DNA of 64,000 nt from Riptortus pedestris (Eukaryota; Arthropoda; Insecta; Hemiptera; Alydidae). The notes beneath the pieces are model-generated. The model made no database searches. It was not told the DNA's origin and saw only the letters and a list, made by a program, of their open reading frames with translations. The stretch lies in contig CM032231.1 of assembly GCA_019009955.1 (NCBI GenBank), positions 109,463,501 to 109,527,500 on the forward strand, written 5' to 3'. Positions within the stretch are counted from its first letter, which is position 1; each line of letters begins with the position of its first letter. Both the position numbers and the translations under genes were made by a program. Of this stretch, positions 12,826 through 23,769 are shown in pieces.

Positions 12826-14427
12826 TATAAGGAAATGATAATAAATAAAAGAAAATAGTACTTGCTGAAGAGCAGTGAAAATGGAAATTCCTAGACGATA
12901 TGGGCGTGAAGACTAAGGACACGGGCAGCTTTTCCTTTCAAATGTGTAAACAGCAACGCACTTGATAAACATACTTCCCCAAATTAAAGGTAACAAGTAA
13001 CAGCTGACCAAAGGACCACATAAATACTAGAAATTTCAAAGGACTAGACAGTACAACTAACGGCGGGCTTGAGGATGGTGTCATCGCATCGAAAGCGCTT
13101 GCCACAGGTACTGGATCATCAGTCAGTAATGGCGGTATCTACCGAATGGTATGACAATAGGAAAAAAAAGGCGTTTCAAAAAAATGCATCATGCTCTTCT
13201 TCAAGACATTCATTCAATTATCTCTGCATCTTTATAACGAATTTTCTTTATAACTCTCATGGCATTGAGTTTTATTTCGTATTTATCGTCTGATTCTTGT
13301 CTCTGAAGTGCCAGAGAGAGTCATAGAGACTGGGAAGATCTGGCAGGAAGCGGAAGAGTGAAGAATGAAAACCGCCTGTAGAAATCTCCGAGTGGATTCT
13401 GCGCTCAGTTACCTTTGAGGGTGTCGGCTCCAGCCTCATCGATTGCCTACCACCGGCCTTCCAACGGCAAACCTCACACCTTCCTCGCAAATTCTCTTTA
13501 CTACTAGATTTTTTTTTTCTTCTATTCCTCCTGAGGTCAGTTTTAAACCAAAAGTTGATACAGAGATCTTTGCTTAAAGTTAACGAGAAATAGACTGTTA
13601 GCGTTTCATTACGATGAGGTAACTTGCATAGAATTAAACATCTAATAATTCTTTTTTTACCGGACCAATTTTGGCATCGAGAGATTGGATCGCTCAAATT
13701 GTATAGAGACATTTTTTATTTTATGCACTAATTACTTCGAAAAGCTTAGGAAGCTTCCGTTCGCAAGCTGTCGCATTTCTTTGAAGGCGAAAGGTCGCTT
13801 TTTCATTCTTGAGAGTTGTGTTTGGCATACCACCGAACACTGGCAGAAGTATCTTCTTGGAAAGACAGATTCAATTTTCCCATACAAATCCTTCAGTTTG
13901 CCACTGCTTTTGGTCATATTTGTTTTACTAAATTCTTTTGGAGGAACGAGTCAAATAGTCTTGCAAATGGGCCTGCAGATTTCCCAACCAGAGTCTTTGT
14001 TCTTGGCTCCAGCCCACCTCTCATACCCTACCGAACAGACTATTGAACATTTTCTGTACAATTGCACCATAGTGTAACACCACACAGACAAACTTTACAA
14101 AATACGCCGTATATCAAGGCAGTAAATGGCAAACAGACCAAAACACCTTATTAAAAAATGCAACTTATTACTCAAAACGAATGCAACAGACAATAGGCAC
14201 AATAGATAAGGTAATGCCTTAGTTAACTAAATTAAATAATAAAATAGAATGAAATTATGAAATAAGGAATATAATTACAAATAAAATTAGCAAATCAAAA
14301 TGAAAAGAAAAACAAATTAAATAAAGTGAAACTCAACCGATGTTACGGTTTTTCTCATATTTCATTTGCGAGCCTTTGCAAGGCAAATATATTGATTTAT
14401 AATTCGCTTCCTCATAATCAACGTTAT
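12826..14427. other. Unassigned region with overlapping open frames
   Basis: Less AT-rich than its surroundings. It contains a 146-codon reverse frame (13272-13712), a 130-codon forward frame (13685-14077) and another overlapping forward frame. None shows a family motif I recognise. The forward frame ends in TEQTIEHFLYNC, which weakly resembles the Cys-His tail of non-LTR retrotransposons. No splice structure is apparent. Confidence 0.3.
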
Positions 14428-14429
14428 AT

Positions 14430-15062
14430 TCTAATGTATTTTTGCTAGATTCATATCTATACTTTTGATCAGCTTTATGAGTTCTTTATTATATTTATTA
14501 AACAATATGTGAAGTGGTTCTGGCCAATTACCTTCTTTTAAATTTATGTTCATTATTAAATTTGATCTATTCTGATTATATGTTGAACAGTCATAGAGTA
14601 TATGTAAAATCGTTAGTGTCGTCTGTGTGTTGTAAGTATATTTGTTATTGTTTTCTATTTTAAATCTTGTTAAATAACGTCCTATCTCCATGTTCCCTTA
14701 GAAATTGTGTGCATTTGTGATGGTGGCACTTAATTGTGTTGTAGTTGTTATGAGTTATATTTGGTATGTATTGATGTAAGCATACATGTCCATTCTCTGT
14801 TCCATTTATGTATTGTGTTGGTACATAAGTCTTTTTTAATGTATGAGAATAGTACGAGAGAGAATTCTGGAATTATTTTTGTATCTTCAGCTGCTTCCTT
14901 TGCTGGGTCAGCTCGTATGTTTCCAATATTTCCTGAATGGAATTTTATCCAGAAAATGTGCATGTGTAGATTTAAATATATAATATCCAAAATATTTTGT
15001 CAAATGTTTTCTGTGAGCGGGTCGTGTTTAGTAGGTTTACGTATTGAGTAAATGAGAGTCGT
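14430..15062 (-). pseudogene. Non-LTR retrotransposon RNase H and C-terminal tail remnant
   Basis: On the reverse strand, HIFWIKFHSGNIGNIRADPA (near 14960-14900) matches the end of an RNase H domain (WIPSHxGIxGNExAD), with AKEAAEDTKII following. After a stop and frame change, IGRYLTRFKIE and TLTILHILYDCSTYNQNR appear, the Cys-His-containing tail typical of I/Jockey-type elements. Stops and shifts make it non-functional. The upstream RT domain is not recognisable in the window. Confidence 0.85.
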
Positions 15063-16268
15063 GTTGTCCTTGTGTATGATCGTATTTACAGAAATAGGTT
15101 ATTCGATGATTTTATAATATAATCAGTAACTTTTAAAATAGCATATAAATAAAAACCCTTGTGCTTATTTAATTCAGTAATACTATAAATTCATCAATGC
15201 GATGATTAGCAACCCAGTTCAATTAATTAACTTTGTAACTGAATATTTTAATTTACTCTTCTATTATTAATTTTAATTGATAATTATTTTAATTTTATTA
15301 TTGCAATCACAAGTCCTGGGGTTTTCTACCTATTCTGACTCCTATCAATACATAAAACCCACCACATACTTACCAATATAATGATCATGCCCAATATGTA
15401 CGCTATCCCTCTGTTGTCTTAAGGTCCATACACCTAGGAATTCCTTTCATTGCCATATTTTGCACTACTCCCATGTCATTAGGTAAAGACGTAGCTAACT
15501 AGGAAACTAGCTACTGTCTAACATTCTACTGAGCGATGGCTTTCCATTAATCTTGGCCTGCAGTGGATCGACTATTTCCTCAACCCTTTATTGGCCGTAA
15601 GTCCATGCTGAACGCATACATACACATACTTGCCTCCCTTCCTGAATTCCATGCTTTACATTCTCCTGACAACACAAATGTTTGGCTAAGCTTACGTTAA
15701 TGTTGTACATATTTTGCACACTTGTGCCTGCTGATGCAGGCTCATGCAGGATGATATCTTTATTGTTGTTTAATCACAATCAGAAAAACAGGGAGTACAA
15801 CAACATTATCAACAAAGAACTTTAGGAATTAGGTTAGCTATTAATTATTTTAAACCACTTTTCATTGTAAATATTAACATACACTACTACTATGACATTC
15901 AACAGGGATATTATCAATGAGAAACTTAACACTAGTTGCCAAGAAATATTTCCTGTTAGAGAGATATTAGAAAAGGCTATAAATGTCTGATGTACCTACG
16001 TATCTGAAATGCATTTCCTCAAGAAGGAGGTGATGGCGATTTCTCGAGGGGCTTATTGAATCCCTAAATTCCAGTAGGGCGAGAAGGAATTCATGAATCC
16101 TTATATTCATTCTCTCTTTAGATAAGCAAAACTTGAATACTGCAGCTCTCATGCTGGGAAAATTCTGACAGGTGGATAGATAGCCAGACCATTCAATGGA
16201 CATTATGGTTATTATCAAATCGCTGTAACTCGCTTCAACTACCCGCATCGCCTGGTCCGAATGAGATA
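15063..16268. other. No recognisable feature
   Basis: AT-rich sequence. A 93-codon reverse frame at 15967-16248 has no recognisable domain. I see no repeat termini. Confidence 0.35.
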
Positions 16269-16412
16269 TTTTTAGCAGATTACCCTTAAGGGAAATCTGC
16301 CATTTAGGTCTTACTCATTACACGACTTCCGAAAAAATTGCCTCCAATGTCCATCGATCCAACACAGGAGATGACGAAAATGACGTCCGTTCAAAATTTC
16401 GTATACCTATCT

Positions 16413-16508
<96 letters not shown>

Positions 16509-17307
16509 TATATATATATTATATATATATATATAATTGTCTGTTACCCCTCTGGCGGTCGCAAGTTGTGTCTTATCGTTACTAAACTTAAAATATAAGC
16601 CTTTCATGTAAAATCGACGGTCAAGTTCGTTTACGGTTGAAATCAGAAGGAATGTTCAGAGGGGGAGTTTGAAAATTTGGAATATTTCTGTTATCATAAG
16701 CCGGATCGAAATATTGCATTTAACTAATCTTATTCACATTTAATTACCTATAATTGTTGCTTTGTAGATATGTTCTCTATGATGAATATTAACCGAGGAA
16801 TTAACTATAAGCTGTTATATCATGAACCATTTTATTCTAAGCCTAAATACCAAATATTGTTTACAAGAGAACTTTTATTCGAGGAACATGCCAATTCGTT
16901 GTATGATGACTTTATGTATTAAGATTTTACAGTCTTGTCTCAAAAATGTTTATTTCGATTGTTAACCGTTTCATTCAACTTTTCATTTCACAGTCGTTAA
17001 TGGTTGAAATTGAACTAGGAATGAGGACGGTTTAGAGGAGGAAGGATTCGAAAATGCATTATATCTTCCCTATAATGACTCAGATTGTTAAATATAATGG
17101 AACCATTCTTGTTGAACTATTGATGCTATACAATTGTATTTCAATGCATTTTTCGTAACTCAAGTAATTAGCGAAATATTTGTACTTTCTGGTTTTTAGC
17201 CTTCAGTTCATAGAAATAGTGGATACGTAGAAAGTTGAGATCAAAAGTATGTTATACCAAGGCGTCGTAAATCTGCACAGTTTACGCAGCCCCTGCGTGA
17301 CAGACTT
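16269..17307 (-). mobile_element. Family H element with expanded microsatellites and duplicated body
   Basis: Starts TTTTAGCAGATTACCCTTAA and ends TTTACGCAGCCCCTGCGTGA. The core is (TC)n then (TA)n (about 16410-16535). Part of the body occurs twice: GTTTACGGTTGAAATC at about 16629 and GTTAATGGTTGAAATTGAAC at about 16997. The 5' end is the third subtype. Confidence 0.8.
16410..16535. repeat. (TC)n(TA)n compound microsatellite
   Basis: About 45 bp of TC followed by about 75 bp of TA-rich repeat with small interruptions. It is the core of the surrounding H copy. Confidence 0.95.
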
Positions 17308-17604
17308 TTCAACCCCAATTTGTTCTTTTAATTCTGTACAAAAATCGTTATTTCTATCCCTCCTGGTCTATTATATTCTCTCTAAGATGATTTCAACTTT
17401 CGCTCCCCCAAAGTAGGTCACTCCATACGAAGCCAACATTGTTCAAATGATATGCTTATTAGTTAACATACTCGTTATGTTTGGGATGGCATCCTTAGAT
17501 GGCGCTATTCTGAATCAATTAAGGTTTTACTACCATTGTCATATGTAATGATGCATCCTTGGCACCAACATAGCTTTACTTTCTCAGTTGTGCTGTTTCC
17601 AACA

Positions 17605-17762
17605 TTTAGTAGATTTCCCGTTAGGGAAATCAGCTATTGAGCTCGTACTTATGATGCGATTTTTGACATTTTTCCACAAATGTTCATCAATCCAATCTAG
17701 GTCTCAAATCCACTACGAAAATGTGGTCCGTTCTAAATTATGTGTATGTGTGTGTGTGTGTG

Positions 17763-17834
<72 letters not shown>
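17605..17834 (-). mobile_element. Family H 3' part, core interrupted by CTAGCT element
   Basis: TTTAGTAGATTTCCCGTTAG and the reverse 3' block run into (GT)n(AT)n. At 17835 the sequence switches to CTAGCTAAGGTATCCGGCTT. The matching 5' half may be at 19795-20273. Confidence 0.75.
17742..17834. repeat. (GT)n(AT)n microsatellite
   Basis: A GT run followed by about 60 bp of AT, directly abutting a CTAGCT-type element. Confidence 0.95.
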
Positions 17835-17835
<1 letters not shown>

Positions 17836-18286
17836 TAGCTAAGGTATCCGGCTTCGCCCGGGAATTCATTTTAGGCTGAATAAAGATGGTATTTTTTAGG
17901 CAAGGCTTTACTTTCCACAATATTTTAACATTTCCCGATGTATACCCGTCGTTGTTGTTGATTTGTTAATAATAAAATTATTTTTATATTTCCCGTCTCT
18001 TGTGGATGTAGTTTATATATATATATATATGTGTGTAATTCATAATCATTGAAAGTGTTCTGTCCTCCAAACTATGTTTCATTTAGCTTCCTTTCCCTTG
18101 ATACGGTCAAAGACCAATAGTGACTGAAAACAGAACGGAAAATGTAATATAGTGAATATTTATTTCAGGCTTCTTTATAACCCCCCCCCCTCCCGTTTGA
18201 ACCTAAAAATTAAATATAGCTTATAATCGTTTAAGAATTAATGCTAATTCACATGCCGAGTTTTGTTAAGTTCCGTTCAATTGTTA

Positions 18287-18512
18287 TTTATTTATTTATT
18301 TATTAACGTCCACTTTTTGCAACTTAGGCTAATCGGGACGGGTTATCTACATGTTACCACCCTTTTCTAGCCAGGGTGGGTTTTTAGGACGTTATTTAAT
18401 GAATTTCGTCACTAAATAATTTCCTTTGCCCAGGCAAGAATCGAACTCGCCACTCTAGGTTTACCATGTGAGATAAAGGTCAACGCTTTAACTCGCATGG
18501 CTAACCTGAGCC
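18287..18512 (-). mobile_element. Intact tRNA-derived SINE with 14-bp target duplication
   Basis: Read on the reverse strand it starts GGCTCAGGTTAGCC. It then has an A-box-like GCGAGTTAAAGCG, a B box GAGTTCGATTCTTGC, a body with GGCTAGAAAAGGGTGGTAAC, and a tail of AAATA repeats. Flanking repeats CCGTTCAATTGTTA at 18273-18286 and 18513-18526 are identical, as expected for LINE-driven insertion. The internal polymerase III promoter is inferred from the box motifs. Confidence 0.9.
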
Positions 18513-18639
18513 CCGTTCAATTGTTAGAGCCCAATAAAACTGTCGGCTCCCGCTTTGTTTTTTAGTGCATATCTCGTTTATACTTTGTTATATAACAAAA
18601 GTGAGTAATACAAACGTTACTTTAAATAACAAAATAAAC

Positions 18640-19022
18640 AGATATTTTTAAGTTCTTGATCTGTCAGATGAAGTGCGCCTGAGCGTGTTAAGAACCATAT
18701 TGAGCCTAACAGAGGGTTAAATTTTATTTTAGTTGTTTTGTATTTACTCCAGTGTATTTCCATTTAATTAATGCTGTTAAGTTGGCGGGACTGATCGGCG
18801 CCGTCTGGACTTAAGGAGGTCTTGTTTAATTCCTTTCCAATACAAACATCTGAGCTTCCACTCGACATTTCTCAGATGGTCAGTATTCTCTTCATTCTGC
18901 TCATAATAAAGATCAAATATACATTTTCAAAGAAAGAATTAAAATTTAAATTGTTAGTTGTCTCTAGGTATCTGTATGAATCCCATCTCACAAAGATACA
19001 TTAAAAACCAAATCTGGTGCAC
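18640..19022 (+). repeat. Dispersed repeat X, copy 1
   Basis: About 380 bp nearly identical to 24383-24762. It contains AAGTGCGCCTGAGCGTGTTA, GGCGGGACTGATCGGCGCCG and AATAAAG. No open frame. It interrupts the 298-bp array. The length and the AATAAAG-like signal would allow a solo LTR, but I see no convincing TG...CA ends or target duplication. Confidence 0.7.
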
Positions 19023-19794
19023 ATATACTTTGTTTTATAACAAAAGTGAGTATAACAAACGTTACTTTAAATAACAAAATAAACAGCTTTGTTATATGCA
19101 TAATTTGCCGAAAAGCCAATAGGAAACGAAAAATCACTATTTTTAATTTCAGGCCTCCATTACAACCCCCACTCCTGCTCCTCCCTAGAAATGTTGGTAC
19201 CACTTATTATCATGGAGGAGTTAGTGCTAACTCACATACAGAGTTTTGTTAAGTTCCGTTCAATCGTTAGATCCCAATAAAACTGTCGGCTCCCGCTTTG
19301 CTTTTTAGTGTATATCTCGTTTATACTTTGTTATAAAACAAAAGTGAATATAACAAACGTTACTTTAAATAACAAAATAAACAGCTTTTGTTATGTGCAT
19401 AATTGCCGAAAAACAAATAGAAAACGAAATATCACTATTTTAATTTCAGGCCTCTCTTATAACCCCCACTCCTGCCCGTCCCTAGAAATGATGGTACAGC
19501 TTATTATCATGAAGGAGTTAGTGCTAATTCTCACACGGAGTTTTCTTTAGTTCGGTTGAGTCTTTGATACCAAATAAAATTGTTGATTCCCGTTATAGTT
19601 TTTAGCGTATAACTCATTTATACTTCCGTATACGACAAAAGTGTATGTAACAAAAGTTACTCTAAATAACAAAATAACCAACTTTTATTATGTGCATATT
19701 TGAAGAAAAACCAATAACAATCGAAATATCCCTATTTTTAATTTCAGGCCTCCCTTATAACCTCCCACTCCTGTTTGTCTCATATCATACATCA

Positions 19795-20273
19795 TGTCAT
19801 CTCATATCAAAATATCATGAACCTATTTCAAGACGAAATACAAAATATTGTGTTCAACAAATCTTTTCTAGATGAGATTTATGCAAATAAGTTCTGATGA
19901 CCCCTCCCCCCTCCTGTCTTTTGTTCTTACTAAAATTGGAGGGATTGAAATTATTCTGATTTATTCTAAATTATCGTACTAGATATAAAAAGTAGTTTTC
20001 TATAAATAAATATATTATATTCAGATATATTTTCAGATTTTCTTTCCGATCAAGTATATTTCAATCCTTCTATTCAACTCTGAGAGGTTGGCTGACATGC
20101 TTTTAACAATTTGTGACGCTGTTATTATTAAATTGTAAATTCACTGAATCATTTCTCATTGTAATTTGTATTCATTCACTTGGTGGTGTTAAGTGTTACC
20201 AATATGTAGATTCATGTGTTGTAAAACATCACTAGGGAAATCTGTTTAGTTTACGCAGCTCCTGAGTGACGGA
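19795..20273 (-). mobile_element. Family H 5' half, long form
   Basis: Contains the long-form interior (poly-C tract near 19902-19912, ACTAGATATAAAAAGTAGTT) and the 5' end GTTTACGCAGCTCCTGAGTG. It probably belonged with the 3' half at 17605. Confidence 0.7.
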
Positions 20274-20424
20274 TTTAGAAGATTTCCCTTAAGAGAAATC
20301 AGCTATTGAGGTTGTACTCATGTGATTTTCGAAATTTTCCTTCAAATATCCATCGATCCTACCCAGGAGATGACGAAAATGAGGTCAATTGAAAACTGTA
20401 TATATATATATATATATATATACA

Positions 20425-21170
20425 CACTCAACCGCAAAAAAAAACCGGACACTTAGATTTAGTATTATAATTTTCTTAAATACTTAATATATATGTATAT
20501 TAATCTTTTTAATTAAAATAATTGGTTAATCTATAGGTTAAACAAAATCTGCCAAAAGTGAATAATTTTTATTGATTATTTACAAAAAAATACAAAATAA
20601 AAAAAAAGAAAAAGATAAATTAACACATTTAAAAAAAAAAAATATTCTTCATCCTTATTACAGTGAATAGTAGACTTCGCTACCCCAAGCGATTCGGCAA
20701 TGTAACGTAAGCTCCCTCTGGCCTTCCATCTAAGTTTGAAAGGCCCCTTTATTCTGGACCGAAATAAAAATAAAAGTCCGTCACGCAGGGGCTGCGTAAA
20801 CTAAGCAGATTTCCCACGTGAAGTTATACAATAGAGAAATCTCCATAGCAGAGCCAAACGGTTACGGCAAAGGGCGGAACTAGCTTTTCGCGGGAAATTC
20901 AAAAATCCGTTATCGGCCCAAATTTCATAAAAATGCATAAATATTTATAGTAAATTTAATTTGCAATAAGATTTATTCTGTACCATTTTTCGATCCGACG
21001 CATAATAACGGAGATATTTTGAATTTTCAAAAAATCCCCCCCTCTAAACCCCCCTCCCACTGGTCCGATTTCAGCCATTAACGAACTTGATCTTCCTTTT
21101 TACATAAAACGATTAAATTCCGAGTTTGGTAACGATCAAACAAAAATTGCGACCGCTAGAGCGTTAACAG

Positions 21171-21265
<95 letters not shown>

Positions 21266-21649
21266 TATATATATATAATTTTGAACGGACCTCATTTTCG
21301 TCATCTCCTGGGTAGGATCGATGGACATTTGAAGAAATTTTTCGGAACTCGCATCATGAGTACGACCTCAATAGCTGATTTCCCTTAAGGGAAATCTGCT
21401 AAAACATTAATTAAAGAAAATGCTTGGTTAATAATTAAAGATTAAAATATGCGAAAAACTACTTACAGTTTAGAATAGATCAACTTCACGACAAATAAAT
21501 CTAATTGTTTACTTATCCTGAAGGGATTAGTTCAATGGACTTAGACTCTTAATTCTCTGTAATAACTAGAATACCCTCATAAAGAAAATTGCTGAAAATT
21601 AGCTTTTAATACGACAAAAATGAAGTGTCCGGGTTTTTTTTGCGGTTGA

Positions 21650-21652
<3 letters not shown>
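20425..21652 (-). mobile_element. Tc1/mariner-like element, copy 2, split by an H insertion
   Basis: Same termini as copy 1 (CACTCAACCGCAAAAAAA, then CCGGACACTT, inverted at the right), sitting in an (AT)n core. The reverse reading gives RYIAESLGVAKSTIH, a helix-turn-helix. At 20776-21404 an intact family H element is inserted. Removing it restores the sequence of copy 1. Confidence 0.9.
20776..21404 (+). mobile_element. Reference family H element (629 bp, short form), HINE-type
   Basis: This copy has the best-defined edges. The 5' end GTCCGTCACGCAGGGG carries a hairpin at 20783-20797 (ACGCAG, loop GGG, CTGCGT). AAGCAGATTTCCC follows and is the inverted match of GGGAAATCTGCTAA at the 3' end. 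Next come the body, a poly-C stretch near 21036-21058, a paired GTTAACAGACAAAT / TTTTGAACGGACC around an (AT)n core, and a 20-bp palindrome at 21377-21396 just inside the 3' end. Short subterminal inverted repeats, a microsatellite core, a 3' stem-loop and no transposase are the hallmarks of Helentron-associated (HINE, DINE-1-like) elements. Insertion lies in an A run. The four A's at each edge make the exact cut ambiguous. Confidence 0.88.
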
Positions 21653-21719
<67 letters not shown>

Positions 21720-22204
21720 CTGTTACCGCTCTAGCGGTCGCAATTTTTGTTTGATCGTTACCAAACTCGATATTTAGTAGTTTTATGTAAAAAGAAAGAT
21801 CAAGTTCGTTAACAGCTGAAATCGGACTAGTGGGAGGGGGGGGGTTTAGAGGGGAGGATTTTCTAAAATTCGATATATTTCCGTTACTATACGTCGGATC
21901 GAAAAATTGTATAGAATCAATCTTATTGCAAATTAAATTTACTATAAATATTGTTATACACGTTTATTTGAGAGATATTTGCATTTTTATTAAGTGTGCT
22001 TGTCGGAATTGTTCGGATTAGTTCGGCATTTTCCATAGGTCGCCGCTCGTGTAACCTAACTTTTCTTATCTTCTAACCTATTACTTTGTGAGATATATGC
22101 AATTACGTTTTGTTGATGCCCCCCCCTTGTTTATTTCTTGGGCTAAAATAGTTTTTCGATTCTTGCCTGGGCAAAGGAAATTATTTAGTGACGAAATTCA
22201 TTAA

Positions 22205-23634
22205 CCCTGAGGAACGCGCATTCAAAAAATTACTTTGGAACGCGCAATCGACCTCAGAGGTCTTTCATGAATTTCACAACGAAACTTAATATTTTGAATT
22301 TGTTTTTGGTTAAGAAACTCCAAGACAATTGAACTGATAAGTATGAAATTTGGTTGACTTGGTTTTCCTCTGTTTTTTTTCTGATTTCAGAGCGTGAGAG
22401 GGCATCAGGATCCGCTGTAGCCACTAGAGATTTGTTTGATTTAACCATAATTTCTTGCATTTCTCGTGATGATTGATCTCTCATTCTTGAGGAGAGGCTT
22501 TTTATTTGTAGCTGAAGAAGCTACGGGATACCTTTCGGGTTTACTGAGCGTCGATCTAGATGTTCCTTCACCAGATATTCACCGAGTTTCTTCAAAATTA
22601 GCCGACGTCTTACAGCTTTCACATTGTTGCCAGCGAGAATAACCTGGGCATTAATTCCAGGCATATTGAGGATGGAATAAAATATTACCATAGGCCATCG
22701 CCTAGTGTTACGATTGACGCTATAGGTTTCGCACATTTCATCACTTTTGTCCACTCCCCGTTTGTGTTTGTTGTAATAGGTGATTATCTCGGGTTTCTTC
22801 TTATCTCCTGTAGAAATGTCAATAGCATCGTCGTTATGCGTCGTAGAAATGAGTAAGACATTTGTTCTTGATTCTCGCGCAGCACCCCTAACTACTCCGA
22901 CATCGGCACTTAACATGTTTTGTTTCCCTCTTTTCAGGCGCTAAGGGTTTTTTTTCCATCTCCAAAAGTCAATAATTTTCTGTTTTTCCCTCCTATATGC
23001 GACAAAATACTCCTCGTCTTCGTTTTCTGGTTCATTCAACGTACAGTCTTCTTCATCAGAGTCGTTACTCTGGTCTGTTTCGGAATCCCCTTCACGTTCT
23101 TCAATATATTCTTCCTCTACTTCATCTTCATCACTACATAGAATATCACGTGGATCTGGACCATCATCTTCATCTAATAAAGCTCAACGAACTTCAACTA
23201 AGTCATCGGGATTTGATAAATTATAAATTCGACGCAGGGGATTCATTTTTCCTGTGGAAATAAAAAAAAGAAAGTTAGGAACGCGCAATGACCTCACAGG
23301 TCTTTTGATATCGCTATACTGTATTATGAAATTCTAAGACAACAAGAGTACACTGAAAGAATAAGTACGTCACATAATAATCTACGACAAAAAAAAATTT
23401 GATTTGTTAGAAAAAATTAAGACTTACGGCGGCGCGCGCAACTGACCCTCCAGGTCTTTCTTGACGTCAGCTGTGCAGTGAAAAAACAATGGAGGCTGTA
23501 CAAAGACTGCCGGCTAAAGGGAAGGCCGAGGGAGGCAAAGATAGGGGTCCCCACTCTGCCGACTTTAGTATGTTACCAGTAGGAGGCGATAAGCATTAAC
23601 CAGGAGGACCTCACAGGGCGCGCGTTCCGTAGGG
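22205..23634 (-). mobile_element. piggyBac element (1430 bp) with TTAA duplications
   Basis: Flanked by TTAA at 22201-22204 and 23635-23638. The termini are CCCTGAGGAACGCGC and the inverted CCCTACGGAACGCGC. It contains an internally deleted transposase gene on the reverse strand. A GACCTC-AGGTC-like motif recurs near both ends (about 22249, 23289, 23450 and 23606), a possible set of subterminal binding repeats. Confidence 0.93.
22521..23246 (-). pseudogene. Internally deleted piggyBac transposase
   Basis: The N-terminal part starts at the ATG at 23246 (MNPLRRIYNLSNPDDLVEVR, then a stop) and continues with a very acidic stretch, as in PGBD-type transposases. After a stop near 22940 the sequence jumps to the C-terminal part of the DDE_Tnp_1_7 domain: KPEIITYYNKHKRGVDKSDE, then RRWPMVIFYSILNM and PGINAQVI. 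The GVDKSDE motif carries the third catalytic Asp. The region with the first two catalytic Asp residues is missing, so the protein is inactive. A further reading below 22520 covers the degraded C-terminal tail. Confidence 0.92.
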
Positions 23635-23769
23635 TTAAATAACATCCTAAAATCCCACCCTGGCTAGAAAAGGGTGGTAACCTGTAGATAACCCGTCCCA
23701 ATTAGCCTAAGTTGCAAAAAGTGGACGTTAATTAATAATAATAATAACAATAGTTATTTTTCTTTCCAG

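Larger units (their letters stand above)
17835..19794 (+). mobile_element. CTAGCT-type element with 298-bp internal repeats
   Basis: Begins CTAGCTAAGGTATCCGGCTT, a GC-rich imperfect hairpin, then AATTCATTTTAGGC. From about 18160 it contains units of an internal repeat marked by TTTCAGGCCTCCCTTATAAC-like strings. The last three markers lie at 19153, 19450 and 19748, spacing 297-298 bp. A SINE (18287-18512) and repeat X (about 18640-19022) are inserted in it. No coding capacity is seen. The right boundary is uncertain. Confidence 0.65.
20276..22135 (-). mobile_element. Outer family H element of a three-level nest
   Basis: The 3' block (20276-20400) enters an (AT)n core, which a Tc1-like element interrupts (20425-21652). 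It resumes with (AT)n and TTTGTCTGTTACCGCTCTAG at 21715 and continues through the body to about 22135. The 5' hairpin is not reached. Confidence 0.8.
22154..23745 (+). mobile_element. tRNA-derived SINE interrupted by piggyBac
   Basis: The SINE halves are 22154-22204 (TTCGATTCTTGCCTGGGCAA to GACGAAATTCA) and 23635-23745 (AATAACATCCTAAAATCCCA to GTGGACGTTAATTAATAATA). The intact SINE at 18287 reads ATTCATTAAATAAC at the join, so the insertion used the TTAA already present. The 5' part of the SINE, including the A box, is missing. Confidence 0.88.

Noticed and set aside
13272..14077. Overlapping 146- and 130-codon frames on opposite strands
   Set aside because: No recognisable domain, no splice signals judged convincing, and they overlap each other. 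Kept only as an unassigned region.
18440..18512. A tRNA gene suggested by A- and B-box-like sequences
   Set aside because: The boxes belong to the SINE head. There is no full cloverleaf, and the same sequence recurs with SINE bodies elsewhere.
18640..19022. Solo LTR
   Set aside because: Length and an AATAAAG signal would fit, but I see no defined TG...CA ends or 4-6-bp target duplication in either copy, so it is left unclassified.
21377..21396. GATTTCCCTTAAGGGAAATC palindromes as transcription terminators or regulatory operators
   Set aside because: They occur at the same place in every H element copy, just inside the 3' end, and are best explained as part of the transposon terminus.
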